64,000 nt of DNA from Thermophagus sp052400625 (lineage in GTDB: Bacteria > Bacteroidota > Bacteroidia > Bacteroidales > Marinilabiliaceae): the NCBI GenBank assembly GCA_052400625.1, contig JBQTGH010000002.1; one strand, given 5' to 3'. The notes under the pieces are model-generated. The model saw nothing but the letters and a program-made list of their open reading frames with translations. It was not told the origin of the DNA and ran no database searches. Made by a program: the position numbers and the translations under genes. This document shows, piece by piece, positions 45,436 through 54,209 of this stretch (position 1 is its first letter; the number at the start of each line of letters is the position of its first letter).

Positions 45436-46719
45436 TTACCAGGAGATGATTGAATTTTCTGACCAGGTCCATCCGTCGAATACTGAAAGGTCAATGTCGC
45501 CGGGTGCGGCGGGAGCTGTACCGGCACTAATGCCTTCAACTGTTCCGTCGATGTGAGGCGTAACATCTGTTACGTTCAAAACAACATTGGTAAATTGGGT
45601 GGCAACACCGGCAAGGAAGTCATCCGGCATTGTATATTCGGCAATAACATTGTCGTTGTCATCTTCTTTATCCTGAAGGTTGATCTTTTGTCCATTCTGA
45701 ACCACATTGAAGAATACATTTTCGAACTGGACAGATGTTTCGGGATCAAGATTCACCAGATCTTTGGAGGTAGCATCATTGGTTTTGGCAATCACATAAC
45801 CGTTTTTGAAGGTATGAAATCCAAAGGCTTCAATAACCGATTGACTGCTTTTATCTCCTTCAATACCATCCAATTCAAAAACGTGACCCGCAGGCGAAAT
45901 CACCACAAAATTATCGCAGGTTCCGTTCCATCCCTGGTCGGTATCCAGTCCATCGTCTCCCACGTTCCATACCACCACGTTTTTTATGTTTACGGTTCCT
46001 CCAAAGAATTCAATGCCATCGTCCTGGTTAGCGACGATCTCTATGTTTTCGATTTCGGTGGCATCCCCTACTCCACCCAGAGAGAGACCGTTGATTTCGT
46101 TGCCTTCGCCAATGTTGGCACCACCGTGACGGATAGAAACATACTTGAACTTTCCTGAATTGTCGTTGGGATCGTCACCACCATATTGACCATTGGTGTC
46201 GGTGCTGGGGATACCTTCTATTTGAGCGGTCGTACTTCCGGAAACAGAAATAGGGGCATTTCCCAGAATGATAACACCTCCCCACAATCCGTTGGCATCC
46301 GGATCAAGGTTGGGACTGGTGTAATCACCATTGGCAACACTTTCGTAATCGATTTCGTCGGCCACGGATGTAAAAATGATGGGATTATCAGAAGTGCCAA
46401 CAGCTTCGATTTGTGATCCTTTGGCAATTAACAATGCGGAAGCATTGGCGCCGGTCCCTACTTCCCCTTTGATAATGGTTCCTTCTTCAATGGTGAGCTT
46501 GGCCCCGTTGGTAACGGCAATTCTGCCTCCCAATTGATAGATTTTGTCGTTGGTCCAGGTGGTGTTGGTGGTAATGTTTTTAGTTATTATTTCAACGTCA
46601 TTGCTATTGTTGTTGTCATCTACGTTGCTGTCGTTATCCTCGCTGCAGGAGCTGAATGAAACGACGACTCCTAAGATTAGGAGTAAACTCATGTTTTTGA
46701 AACGATTTTTCATGGTCAT
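45436..46719 (-). CDS. Right-handed beta-helix-like surface lipoprotein
   Basis: A 427-residue lipoprotein (SFSSC lipobox, then an Asp/Asn/Ser-rich tether). The body has the low-complexity, Gly/Asn/Val-rich pattern of parallel beta-helix proteins (LTIEEGTIIKGEVGTGANASALLIAKGSQIEAVGTSDNPIIFTS; GLWGGVIILGNAPI; EFFGGTVNIKNVVVWNVGDDGLD). Such proteins are often mislabelled multidrug transporters. It is the first gene of a two-gene unit with the TonB receptor, so it is probably a surface binding partner for the imported substrate. Confidence 0.78.
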   Translation of the reverse strand: MTMKNRFKNMSLLLILGVVVSFSSCSEDNDSNVDDNNNSNDVEIITKNITTNTTWTNDKIYQLGGRIAVTNGAKLTIEEGTIIKGEVGTGANASALLIAKGSQIEAVGTSDNPIIFTSVADEIDYESVANGDYTSPNLDPDANGLWGGVIILGNAPISVSGSTTAQIEGIPSTDTNGQYGGDDPNDNSGKFKYVSIRHGGANIGEGNEINGLSLGGVGDATEIENIEIVANQDDGIEFFGGTVNIKNVVVWNVGDDGLDTDQGWNGTCDNFVVISPAGHVFELDGIEGDKSSQSVIEAFGFHTFKNGYVIAKTNDATSKDLVNLDPETSVQFENVFFNVVQNGQKINLQDKEDDNDNVIAEYTMPDDFLAGVATQFTNVVLNVTDVTPHIDGTVEGISAGTAPAAPGDIDLSVFDGWTWSENSIISW

Positions 46720-47042
46720 TTTGGTTTTTAGTTTGTTCGTTTGTTTTGTCTTATCTTATCCTTTTTCAGACAGTACAAAAGAACAATGCTATTATTGCCT
46801 GTACCTTAAGCCGTTTTTAATAAACTGTTAAGAATATTTGCCGGACTTAATATTCGGTTAACCTTAAAAATATTTAGGCATAAAGGGTGAGGGAGATAAT
46901 GGGATGATTACCCCTTTATTTTATTTAAAACAACTATAAATTAAGTGTTTGTCAGTGTAAATGTGCCCTCTTGTGTTTATATTTATACCTCAATATTTTC
47001 CATTGATTGGTTGATCTAATATTAATCACAAAGGAGGTTCTT
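46720..47042. other. Divergent spacer between lipoprotein and DUF362 genes
   Basis: About 320 bp, AT-rich, no gene. On the minus strand a near-match to the -7 element (TTCTTTTG) sits about 70 bp before the lipoprotein start. The right end holds an unusual Shine-Dalgarno sequence (see separate entry). Confidence 0.4.
47030..47037 (+). promoter_or_regulatory. Strong Shine-Dalgarno sequence of DUF362 gene
   Basis: AAAGGAGG lies 5 bp before the ATG at 47043. Bacteroidota genes rarely use Shine-Dalgarno pairing, and no other gene in this window shows such a site; it also decides the start codon over the upstream in-frame start at 47007. Confidence 0.75.
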
Positions 47043-47957
47043 ATGAAGCGAAGAGATTTTTTACTTAAAAGTGCAGGCGTTGGGGTCGCAAGCCTGTTGC
47101 TTCCGGATTTTGGTGGATTGAATGCCATGGGGTTGTCGGCCGAAGAGGGAGAATACGATCTGGCGGCCGTTAGGGGTGGTGAAGCACCCGATATGTTTGA
47201 TAAAGCCATGGAAGCTTTGGGCGGAATGAAACGGTTTGTAAAAGCCGGGCAGAAAGTTTTGGTTAAACCCAACATTGGCTGGGATGTCCCCCCCGAAAGA
47301 GCTGCCAATACCAATCCGCATTTGATCTCTCGGATTGTTAAGAGTTGTTTGGATGCCGGTGCTTCCGAGGTGGTGGTGTTCGACCATACCTGTGACCAAT
47401 GGGACCGTTGCTATCGAAACAGTCAGATTGAACCAATGGCCAGAGAGGCGGGGGCCAAAGTGGTTCCGGGTAACACGGAATCTTTTTATCGTGATATTTC
47501 TGTTCCCGGAGGACGCCGGTTGAAAAAAGCTAAAATTCACCGCGATCTTCTGGATGCCGATGTTTTCATTAATGTTCCTATCCTTAAGCATCATGGTTCC
47601 ACAACGGTTTCGCTGGCCATGAAAAATCTGATGGGGGTTATCTGGGATCGTCGCTTTTACCATGGGAATGACTTGAGTCAATGTATCGCGGATTTTTTGA
47701 CCTATCGTAAACCGGACCTGAATATTGTGGATGGATATCGGATGTTGACACGGAAAGGACCAAGAGGCGTTTCTGAATCAGATGTGGCCGACTTAAAGGC
47801 ACTCATCGCCGGCAGAGATATCGTGGCAGTGGATGCTGCAGCGACCCTGATGTTTGGTGAAAAACCCGAAAATATTAAACACATCGCCATCGCCAATGAA
47901 ATGGGGCTGGGAACCATGAATCTTGAACAGCTCTCGATTAAGAGAATTAAAATGTGA
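47043..47957 (+). CDS. DUF362 protein with Tat signal
   Basis: A 304-residue protein starting MKRRDFLLKSAGVGVASLLL, a twin-arginine signal. The DUF362 domain is seen in VLVKPNIGWD, CLDAGASEVVVFDH, DADVFINVPILKHHGSTTVSLAMKNLMGVI and NIVDGYRML. DUF362 proteins are usually coupled with ferredoxin domains, and the next gene encodes a polyferredoxin; Tat export suggests a cofactor or cluster is inserted before secretion. Biochemical function unknown. Confidence 0.85.
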   Translation: MKRRDFLLKSAGVGVASLLLPDFGGLNAMGLSAEEGEYDLAAVRGGEAPDMFDKAMEALGGMKRFVKAGQKVLVKPNIGWDVPPERAANTNPHLISRIVKSCLDAGASEVVVFDHTCDQWDRCYRNSQIEPMAREAGAKVVPGNTESFYRDISVPGGRRLKKAKIHRDLLDADVFINVPILKHHGSTTVSLAMKNLMGVIWDRRFYHGNDLSQCIADFLTYRKPDLNIVDGYRMLTRKGPRGVSESDVADLKALIAGRDIVAVDAAATLMFGEKPENIKHIAIANEMGLGTMNLEQLSIKRIKM

Positions 47958-48066
47958 GGATATTTTTTTGAGGACGATGGGTAGGGGTATTGCCTGTTTT
48001 GACTTTCCTGAAACGAGCTTTTAAAATTGAAGAAATTTGTGCCCAACAGATAATTAACCGATAAAT

Positions 48067-49674
48067 ATGCTTTTATATAAGATCTTGAAAAGGAGCCGTG
48101 TTATCATTGCTCTGGCGGTACTGATTTTGATCACATCATTGTTTGTTGATATCTATGGATGGATCCCTAATATGGGATTCGACAAAATCACCTACTTGCA
48201 GTTTCTGCCTTCAGTGTTGCATTTTCTTGCAGTATTTTCCTTGGTGTCAGCCGGTGGATTTCTGGTGATAATGCTATTGACATTAATAACGGGTCGCATT
48301 TACTGTTCTGCCATCTGTCCGTTGGGCATCTTTCAGGATATTGTGAATCATTTTGGCAGAAGGAAATCCAAAAAGAAACGTTTTTTCAAGTTCCACAAAG
48401 CAAAGCCGGTTTTAAGGTATTCGTTTCTGGGGATAACCACTATTGCAATTATGGTGGGTGCCGGTTGGTTGGTTACCTGGCTCGATCCTTATAGCATCAT
48501 AGCGCGTGGCTTTACTTATCTGATGAAACCGGTGGTGATTTGGTTTAATAATGGCATAATGGCCCCTGTTTTGCAGAAATTTGAGGTCTATTCCTTTTAC
48601 CATCAAAATTTGATGGTGGCAAGTATCTTACCGGCCATTCTCACCTTGGTAGTAATATCTGCCATTGGCTATTTTGCGTGGAAACGTGGAAGACTTTTTT
48701 GTAATACCCTCTGTCCGGTTGGAACTTTGTTGGGTGAAATTTCCCGTTTTTCTTTTTTTAAGGTTCAATTCGACCGGGATGCCTGTACCCGATGTGGTAA
48801 ATGTGCAGGGGTATGTAAAAGTGAATGCATCGATATTAAAAATTATACCGTTGATACAACTCGATGTGTGACGTGTTTTAATTGTCTGGTTACCTGTCCC
48901 GAATCGGCTCTTTCCCTGCGGCCCGCCATTAAAGGTGCAACACCTAATACGGTTGCTTCTTCTGATGATACAGGGCGGGATGAAGTAAAGCATGACTCTA
49001 CTCGCCGGAAATTGTTGATGACCGGCCTTGCCGTAATTAGCGGAAGTAGAATTTATGCTCTGAAAAAAGAAAAACTTCCTGATCATCAAAAAAAACTGGC
49101 CAGAAATAAAAAAGATCACCCTGTAGCGCCTCCCGGTTCTGTGAGCATCAAGCGGTTCAATGATATTTGTACCGGATGTTCCTTGTGCATTGCTGCCTGT
49201 CCCACCGGCGTTCTTCAACCCGCATTGACGGAATATGGTCTTTCGGGGTTCATGCAGCCACACATGGACTATTCTACCCATTTTTGTAATTACGACTGCA
49301 ATAAATGCGGAGAGGTTTGCCCCACCGGCGCCATTTTACCGTTGCCGCTAGAAGAAAAACAGGTTACCCAGATGGGGAAAGCTGTGTTTGTTCAACAAAA
49401 TTGTGTGGTTTATACCGATGGCACTGTTTGCGGTGCTTGCTCCGAGCATTGTCCCACCAAGGCGGTAACCATGGTGCCTTATAAAGATGGGTTGCGGATT
49501 CCTCATGTGGATCAGTCGATTTGTATCGGTTGCGGCGCCTGCGAATACCCCTGTCCTGTACCGGCGCCTTTTAAGGCCATCTATGTAAACGGCAATGCGG
49601 TTCAACAAAAGGCGGAACAACCTTATGATGAGGGGAAGCAGGAGAGCATCCCTGAGGATGATTTTCCTTTCTAA
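48067..49674 (+). CDS. Membrane polyferredoxin (NapH-like fused to NapG-like part)
   Basis: A 535-residue iron-sulfur protein. The N-terminal half has four to five membrane helices with CPLGIFQDI and CPVGTLLGE, the paired Cys-Pro motifs of NapH/NosR-type proteins, then a two-cluster ferredoxin (CTRCGKCAGVC; CVTCFNCLVTC). At about residue 315 RRKLLMTGLAVISG resembles a Tat signal inside the chain, followed by a second soluble ferredoxin part with CTGCSLCIAAC, CNKCGEVC, CGACSEHC and CIGCGACEYPC. It looks like a fusion of a NapH-like membrane part with a NapG-like periplasmic part. It likely passes electrons from quinols to the DUF362 partner or another periplasmic acceptor (inference). Confidence 0.83.
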   Translation: MLLYKILKRSRVIIALAVLILITSLFVDIYGWIPNMGFDKITYLQFLPSVLHFLAVFSLVSAGGFLVIMLLTLITGRIYCSAICPLGIFQDIVNHFGRRKSKKKRFFKFHKAKPVLRYSFLGITTIAIMVGAGWLVTWLDPYSIIARGFTYLMKPVVIWFNNGIMAPVLQKFEVYSFYHQNLMVASILPAILTLVVISAIGYFAWKRGRLFCNTLCPVGTLLGEISRFSFFKVQFDRDACTRCGKCAGVCKSECIDIKNYTVDTTRCVTCFNCLVTCPESALSLRPAIKGATPNTVASSDDTGRDEVKHDSTRRKLLMTGLAVISGSRIYALKKEKLPDHQKKLARNKKDHPVAPPGSVSIKRFNDICTGCSLCIAACPTGVLQPALTEYGLSGFMQPHMDYSTHFCNYDCNKCGEVCPTGAILPLPLEEKQVTQMGKAVFVQQNCVVYTDGTVCGACSEHCPTKAVTMVPYKDGLRIPHVDQSICIGCGACEYPCPVPAPFKAIYVNGNAVQQKAEQPYDEGKQESIPEDDFPF

Positions 49675-49803
49675 AAGGTTTTTATCCTGTTTTTTATGTA
49701 TAAATGGACAAATCGATATTTGCGTATCGGGGTTTATTCATGCTGAGCTTTGTCGTCCATATTTGGGGTAAATTATGACCTTCATGGATAGAGATGTAGG
49801 GTC

Positions 49804-49984
49804 CCTGCTTAAAATCTTGCCGTCCTTCCTGAATTGGACCTTTCCTGCTTAAGGTTGAGCCATTCCTGCTTGAATTCTTGGTCTCCTGCTTAAAATCTTG
49901 TCGTCCTGCTTAAATTGAAGTGCCCCTGCTTAAAATGGTGTGCTCCTGCTTAAATTCTTGTGCCCTGCTGCGGGTTTCAGAGGG
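49804..49984. repeat. Array of nine degenerate ~20-bp repeats
   Basis: CCTG-starting units begin at 49804, 49828, 49844, 49865, 49885, 49905, 49925, 49945 and 49964; the middle ones are spaced exactly 20 bp. The typical unit is CCTGCTTAAAATCTTGTCGT. CCTGCTTAA is conserved, the rest drifts. Period is not a multiple of three, so it is not coding. No palindrome is evident in the unit. The whole spacer 49675-50145 has no gene. Confidence 0.85.
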
Positions 49985-50105
49985 CTTGCAACCAATAGGA
50001 AGCATTAAAATGCAGAAGTTGGAATCAATTCTTGGAAGGTAATGGTGATATTGTCGGAATGATCTTAGGTGAAGATCTATTTTCTGATTATTACCTCAAA
50101 TATGT

Positions 50106-50113
50106 TACTTTTG
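50106..50113 (+). promoter_or_regulatory. -7 element candidate for LtaS-type gene
   Basis: TACTTTTG matches TAnnTTTG, 33 bp before the ATG at 50146; a weak TTTC replaces the -33 TTTG. Confidence 0.45.
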
Positions 50114-50145
50114 CAGGTTATATTTTATAAAACAATGATTTAAAG

Positions 50146-52002
50146 ATGAAGCGGTTTTTATACTCCTTTTTGCGGAATTATCTGTTTTGGCTGGTTTTCT
50201 TCGCTTTTTTCAGGACGGTTTTCATAATTGTCAATTATTCATTTGCTAATGATACGCCTTTGTCGGCCATATTAGCGAGCTATGGACCGGGTTTTCGGAT
50301 GGATTTATCTTTTTCGGGGTATCTGATGCTGCTTCTCATCGTTTTTCAATTAATTGCTTTACCGGTAACGAAGAGCTTTTGCCATGGATGTATCCGGTGG
50401 CTTCACTATTTTCTAATTCCCGTATCGGTAGGTTTGGTGTTGGGTGATATCAATTTGTTTCGTTACTGGGGCGGACATTTGAACCGGGAGGCTCTTTCAT
50501 TCTTAAAAACACCCGACATTATTTTTAATTCTATCCACTGGAGCGAGGCTCTTTTATTTTTTGCTGTGTGGGGTATTGCATCATGGCTGGTGATATGGAT
50601 TTTCCAAAATGTTGTTATCAAATATCGGTTTCAGGAAAAATTTCAAGGTAAAAAACTGGCCGTTAACTGGGCGTTTACTTTATTGATTGGCGGATTGATG
50701 ATTCTGCCCATCCGGGGAAGTTTCAGTGTGGCACCAATAAATACGGGGGTGGCCTATTTTTCCAATTACCTGTTTGCCAATAATGCGGCTGTAAATCCTA
50801 TTTGGAATCTGGCCTATTCCATGAAGAGGAGTGCCGTAAAAGATGGTGAATACCATTTTATGGATGAACAAACGGCTCAGGATCAGTTTAACGTTTTAAT
50901 GCATCAGTCAGGGAAATTTCCTAAAATATTAAATACTGACAAACCGGATGTTGTTATCATTCTTCTGGAAAGTTTCTCGGCCCAGGCCATCGAAATACTG
51001 GGAGGAGAAAGTGTAACCCCTCATTTTAATAAGCTGATAAAAGAGGGGGTTTTCTTTAACCATACATATGCCACCAGCTTTAGGTCGGATTACGGAATTG
51101 TTGGCGTGCTCACCGGTTATCCGGGCATCCCCGGATATTCCATCATGCAGTATCCGGAAAAGTCGCGCCATCTAAATTTTATTCCCCAAAAACTTAAGGA
51201 AATAGGATATGACGACCTTAACTTTATGTATGGTGGGGATATGAAATTTAAGAACATGAAATCGTTGATTACCTTGGCAGGGTTTAACCACGTAACGAGT
51301 ATCGACGATTTTCCTGCCGAATATAGGGGGAAGAAATGGGGCGTGCACGATCAATATACCTTTGAACGCTTATTAACCATTTTGGAAGCGTCTAAAAGGC
51401 CTTCTTTTAGTTTTTTCTTTACCCTAAGCAGTCATGAACCTTTTGATGTTCCCATGGAACGTGTGGAGGAGGACGACTATCTTAATTCGGTGCATTACAC
51501 CGATCGTTGTTTGGGACACTTCTTTGATGAGGTAAAAGCTCGCGGGCTATGGGATAATACGTTGTTTATCTTAGTGGCCGATCATGGGGTTGTGGGTCCT
51601 GAAAAATTGGGATATACACAATCCAGAAGATACCGTATTCCTATGTTGTGGACGGGGGGTGCCCTGTCGGTGAAGGATACCATTGTTGATACTTTTGCGT
51701 CACAAATTGATGTGGCAGCCACGCTTCTTAATCAATTGGGGGCGGATGTTTCAGATTATAAATTCAGTAAGAATGTTTTGGATGAGGAGGTGAAGGGTTT
51801 TTCCTTTTTGCACTATCCCGATGGCTTTGGATTTATTGATGATACCATCTATGAAATGTACGATAAAACCAACTTTAGCCTAATGGAAATGAGGGGCTCC
51901 AAGACGCAAGAGGATAGCCTGAAAGCGAAAGTTTTGATGCAAATAATAGCGAAAGATTTTAAGGAAAGATTGAGTAATGGCAGAAAAGAGATTGAAAAAT
52001 AG
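50146..52002 (+). CDS. LTA synthase-family membrane phosphotransferase/sulfatase
   Basis: A 618-residue protein with about five N-terminal membrane helices and a periplasmic alkaline-phosphatase-superfamily domain. VVIILLESFSAQAIEILGG holds the first metal-ligand Glu, YATSFRSDYGIVGVLTGYPG the Thr/Ser nucleophile region, FTLSSHEPFD and FILVADHGVVG further metal ligands. In Gram-negative bacteria such proteins transfer phosphoglycerol or phosphoethanolamine to envelope glycans rather than make LTA. It overlaps the next gene by 26 bp, so the two are coupled. Confidence 0.87.
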   Translation: MKRFLYSFLRNYLFWLVFFAFFRTVFIIVNYSFANDTPLSAILASYGPGFRMDLSFSGYLMLLLIVFQLIALPVTKSFCHGCIRWLHYFLIPVSVGLVLGDINLFRYWGGHLNREALSFLKTPDIIFNSIHWSEALLFFAVWGIASWLVIWIFQNVVIKYRFQEKFQGKKLAVNWAFTLLIGGLMILPIRGSFSVAPINTGVAYFSNYLFANNAAVNPIWNLAYSMKRSAVKDGEYHFMDEQTAQDQFNVLMHQSGKFPKILNTDKPDVVIILLESFSAQAIEILGGESVTPHFNKLIKEGVFFNHTYATSFRSDYGIVGVLTGYPGIPGYSIMQYPEKSRHLNFIPQKLKEIGYDDLNFMYGGDMKFKNMKSLITLAGFNHVTSIDDFPAEYRGKKWGVHDQYTFERLLTILEASKRPSFSFFFTLSSHEPFDVPMERVEEDDYLNSVHYTDRCLGHFFDEVKARGLWDNTLFILVADHGVVGPEKLGYTQSRRYRIPMLWTGGALSVKDTIVDTFASQIDVAATLLNQLGADVSDYKFSKNVLDEEVKGFSFLHYPDGFGFIDDTIYEMYDKTNFSLMEMRGSKTQEDSLKAKVLMQIIAKDFKERLSNGRKEIEK

Positions 52003-53248
52003 TGATTTTGAAGTGATGGCTCCGGTGGGTTCTTATGAATCTCTCATGGCAGCTATTCAGGGAGGAGCCGATTCGGTTTATTTTGGTGCAGAAAAGCTAA
52101 ATATGAGGTCGCGGTCATCGGCCAATTTTACCACCGATGATTTGCGACAAATTGTTGACATTGCGAGAAAGCACCATGTTAAAACATATCTTACCGTAAA
52201 TACGGTGTTGTATGACGATGACCTGCCTGTGATGAGGGCGCTTATTGATGCGGCCAAAGAGAGTGGGATATCTGCTATTATTGCTTCCGATCAGGCGGCC
52301 ATTCATTATGCCAACAGTAAGGGGGTCGAAGTCCATATTTCTACTCAGGTCAATATATCCAATGTGGAGGCGCTTAAATTTTACAGTCGGTTTGCGGATG
52401 TGGTTGTTCTGGCTCGTGAATTGAACCTGAATCAGGTAAAAGGCATCCATAAAGCCATCGAGGAAGAGCAAATCAAAGGTCCTTCCGGTGAGCTTATCCG
52501 CATTGAAATGTTTTCGCATGGTGCTTTATGTATGGCCATATCAGGGAAATGTTATCTGAGTTTGCACCAAATGAATTCTTCTGCTAATAGGGGAGGATGT
52601 CTTCAGTCTTGCAGACGAAGCTATATCGTCACCGAAAAAGAAACAGGGAAGGAGCTGGAGGTGGATAACGAATACATCATGTCGCCCAAAGATCTTAAGA
52701 CCATCCATTTTTTGAATAAGATGATAGATGCCGGGGTTCGGGTATTTAAAATCGAAGGACGTGCCAGGGGACCGGAATATGTGAAGACGGTGGTGTCATG
52801 CTATCGCGAAGCCATCAATTCGGTGTTGGATGAATCCTATTCGCAGGAGAAGATAGCGCAGTGGAATCAACGGCTGGCATCGGTTTTTAACCGTGGCTTC
52901 TGGGATGGCTATTATTTGGGTCAGAAACTTGGGGAATGGAGTGCCAATTACGGATCTCTGGCCACCAGAAAGAAAGTTTATATCGGTAAAGGGACCAACT
53001 ATTTCCCTAAAATCGGAGTCGCTGAATTTTTGTTGGAAACAAAAAATCTAAAAGTAGGCGATGAAATATTAATTACCGGTCCTACCACCGGGGTGGTGGA
53101 AATGAAAGTGCCGGAATTAAGACTTGATCTTAACCCTGTTGAAGAGGTTCAAAAAGGGGATCGCTTTTCCATGCCTGTAGGGGTAAAAATCAGAAGGTCG
53201 GATAAGCTGTATAAATGGGTTACCGTCCCGAAAAAAGAGCTATCATAA
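51977..53248 (+). CDS. U32 peptidase-family protein (TrhP/YegQ-like)
   Basis: A 423-residue TIM-barrel-type protein. APVGSYESLMAAIQGGADSVYFGAEKLNMR, MFSHGALCMAISGKCYLS, NRGGCLQSCRRSY and FKIEGRARGPEYV are the family motifs; the Cys residues in the middle are the conserved set thought to hold an Fe-S cluster. E. coli YegQ (TrhP) is needed for 5-hydroxyuridine at tRNA position 34, and this is the closest match by motif; older annotations call it collagenase or protease. Overlaps the LtaS-type gene. Confidence 0.87.
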   Translation: MAEKRLKNSDFEVMAPVGSYESLMAAIQGGADSVYFGAEKLNMRSRSSANFTTDDLRQIVDIARKHHVKTYLTVNTVLYDDDLPVMRALIDAAKESGISAIIASDQAAIHYANSKGVEVHISTQVNISNVEALKFYSRFADVVVLARELNLNQVKGIHKAIEEEQIKGPSGELIRIEMFSHGALCMAISGKCYLSLHQMNSSANRGGCLQSCRRSYIVTEKETGKELEVDNEYIMSPKDLKTIHFLNKMIDAGVRVFKIEGRARGPEYVKTVVSCYREAINSVLDESYSQEKIAQWNQRLASVFNRGFWDGYYLGQKLGEWSANYGSLATRKKVYIGKGTNYFPKIGVAEFLLETKNLKVGDEILITGPTTGVVEMKVPELRLDLNPVEEVQKGDRFSMPVGVKIRRSDKLYKWVTVPKKELS

Positions 53249-53332
53249 TTTTTGTTCAATAGTATTTCCGGTCTTTCCCTTGTTATAAGAAATGCGTATA
53301 TTGAGATTTTAGAATTTGAAAATTTCATTGTT

Positions 53333-53584
53333 ATGCAAAACCAAGAGAATAAGATAAAGAAAACAAAGAAATCTGCCGGAGCATGGACGATAGGTTGGGG
53401 ATGGTTTATTGCGGTGCCTGCTCTGTGGTGGTTATCCAAAAAGGCCAAAAGAGTATTGCAAGATGATGAAGACCAACTTTCACCTCTTGCCATCATAAAA
53501 AAACGATATGCAAAAGGTGAAATTGACCGTAAGGAATACGAAGAGAAGTTGAAAGATTTGTCTCTGGATTCTATGGGATCCTAA
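53333..53584 (+). CDS. Small SHOCT-domain membrane protein
   Basis: An 83-residue protein: a Lys-rich N-terminus, one hydrophobic segment (WTIGWGWFIAVPALWWL), and a C-terminal SHOCT motif (LAIIKKRYAKGEIDRKEYEEKLKDL), a short helical oligomerisation segment. ATG 53333 is preferred to the upstream frame start at 53252, which lies 3 bp after the U32 stop. Function unknown. Confidence 0.75.
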   Translation: MQNQENKIKKTKKSAGAWTIGWGWFIAVPALWWLSKKAKRVLQDDEDQLSPLAIIKKRYAKGEIDRKEYEEKLKDLSLDSMGS

Positions 53585-53594
53585 TAATATCTTT

Positions 53595-54050
53595 TTAGTA
53601 TTGACGCTGGCTTATCAGATTGCCCTTTTCGTCACGAATGGACCACACGCCCGTTTTGGCGCCCCCCGAGTATTCCATTTCGTACCGCAAGGTGCCGTTT
53701 TCATCCCAAATCAACCATTTGCCATCTTTTTGGCCATTGTTATATCGGGCTTCAGCCTTTTTGTTGCCGTTCTCGTCCCATGTAATCCAAGTGCCATCCA
53801 TTAGATTGGCCTTGAAAAAACGAACTTCCTTTTTTTGGCCGTTTGGATAAAAATAAGTGGTTGGTCCGTCTTTTTTGCCATTCAGGAGAGTCATTTCCAG
53901 GTGTATAGTCCCGTCTGGGAAATATTCAATGTAAGTTCCGGAATAGGGATGATTGTTGGAATCGAAGTATATTCCATCTTTTTCAACAAGCTGGGCCTGC
54001 ATCATGGAGGTAGCAGCGACCATTGTAAGCAATAGAATTAATTTTTTCAT
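53595..54050 (-). CDS. Exported MORN-repeat (YwqK-like) protein
   Basis: A 151-residue protein with a signal peptide (LILLLTMVAATSMMQA) and about five MORN_2-type repeats (YIEYFPDGTIHLEMTLLNGKKDG, TYFYPNGQKKEVRFFKANLMDG, TWDENGNKKAEARYNNGQKDG). YwqK-like labels as antitoxin refer to a distant B. subtilis protein; no toxin is near. Probably a structural repeat protein of the envelope. Confidence 0.82.
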   Translation of the reverse strand: MKKLILLLTMVAATSMMQAQLVEKDGIYFDSNNHPYSGTYIEYFPDGTIHLEMTLLNGKKDGPTTYFYPNGQKKEVRFFKANLMDGTWITWDENGNKKAEARYNNGQKDGKWLIWDENGTLRYEMEYSGGAKTGVWSIRDEKGNLISQRQY

Positions 54051-54149
54051 GGCTTTCTTATTTTTATGATTTTCAAAAGCCTCCCAACTTGTTCCTGTTT
54101 GTGTGTTGATGTAAAATTACGATTAAAGTTATAAAATCAAAACCTTGAT

Positions 54150-54182
54150 AAAAAAAAAGGAAGACGATACCGATCGCCTTCC
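54150..54182 (-). terminator. Intrinsic terminator after carboxypeptidase-regulatory-like gene
   Basis: On the minus strand GGAAGGCGAT (54182-54173), loop CGGT, ATCGTCTTCC (54168-54159), then nine Ts (54158-54150). Classic terminator 27 bp after the stop. Confidence 0.95.
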
Positions 54183-54209
54183 CTGCTATAATATAGATAA
54201 GAAATTAAT

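Noticed and set aside
45436..46719. Multidrug transporter
   Set aside because: This label is common for such sequences, but the protein is a lipoprotein with beta-helix composition and no membrane helices.
49804..49984. CRISPR or REP-type array
   Set aside because: Contiguous 20-bp units without spacers and without palindromic structure.
53595..54050. Antitoxin of a toxin-antitoxin pair (YwqK-like label)
   Set aside because: The protein is exported and MORN-like, and no toxin-like gene adjoins it.
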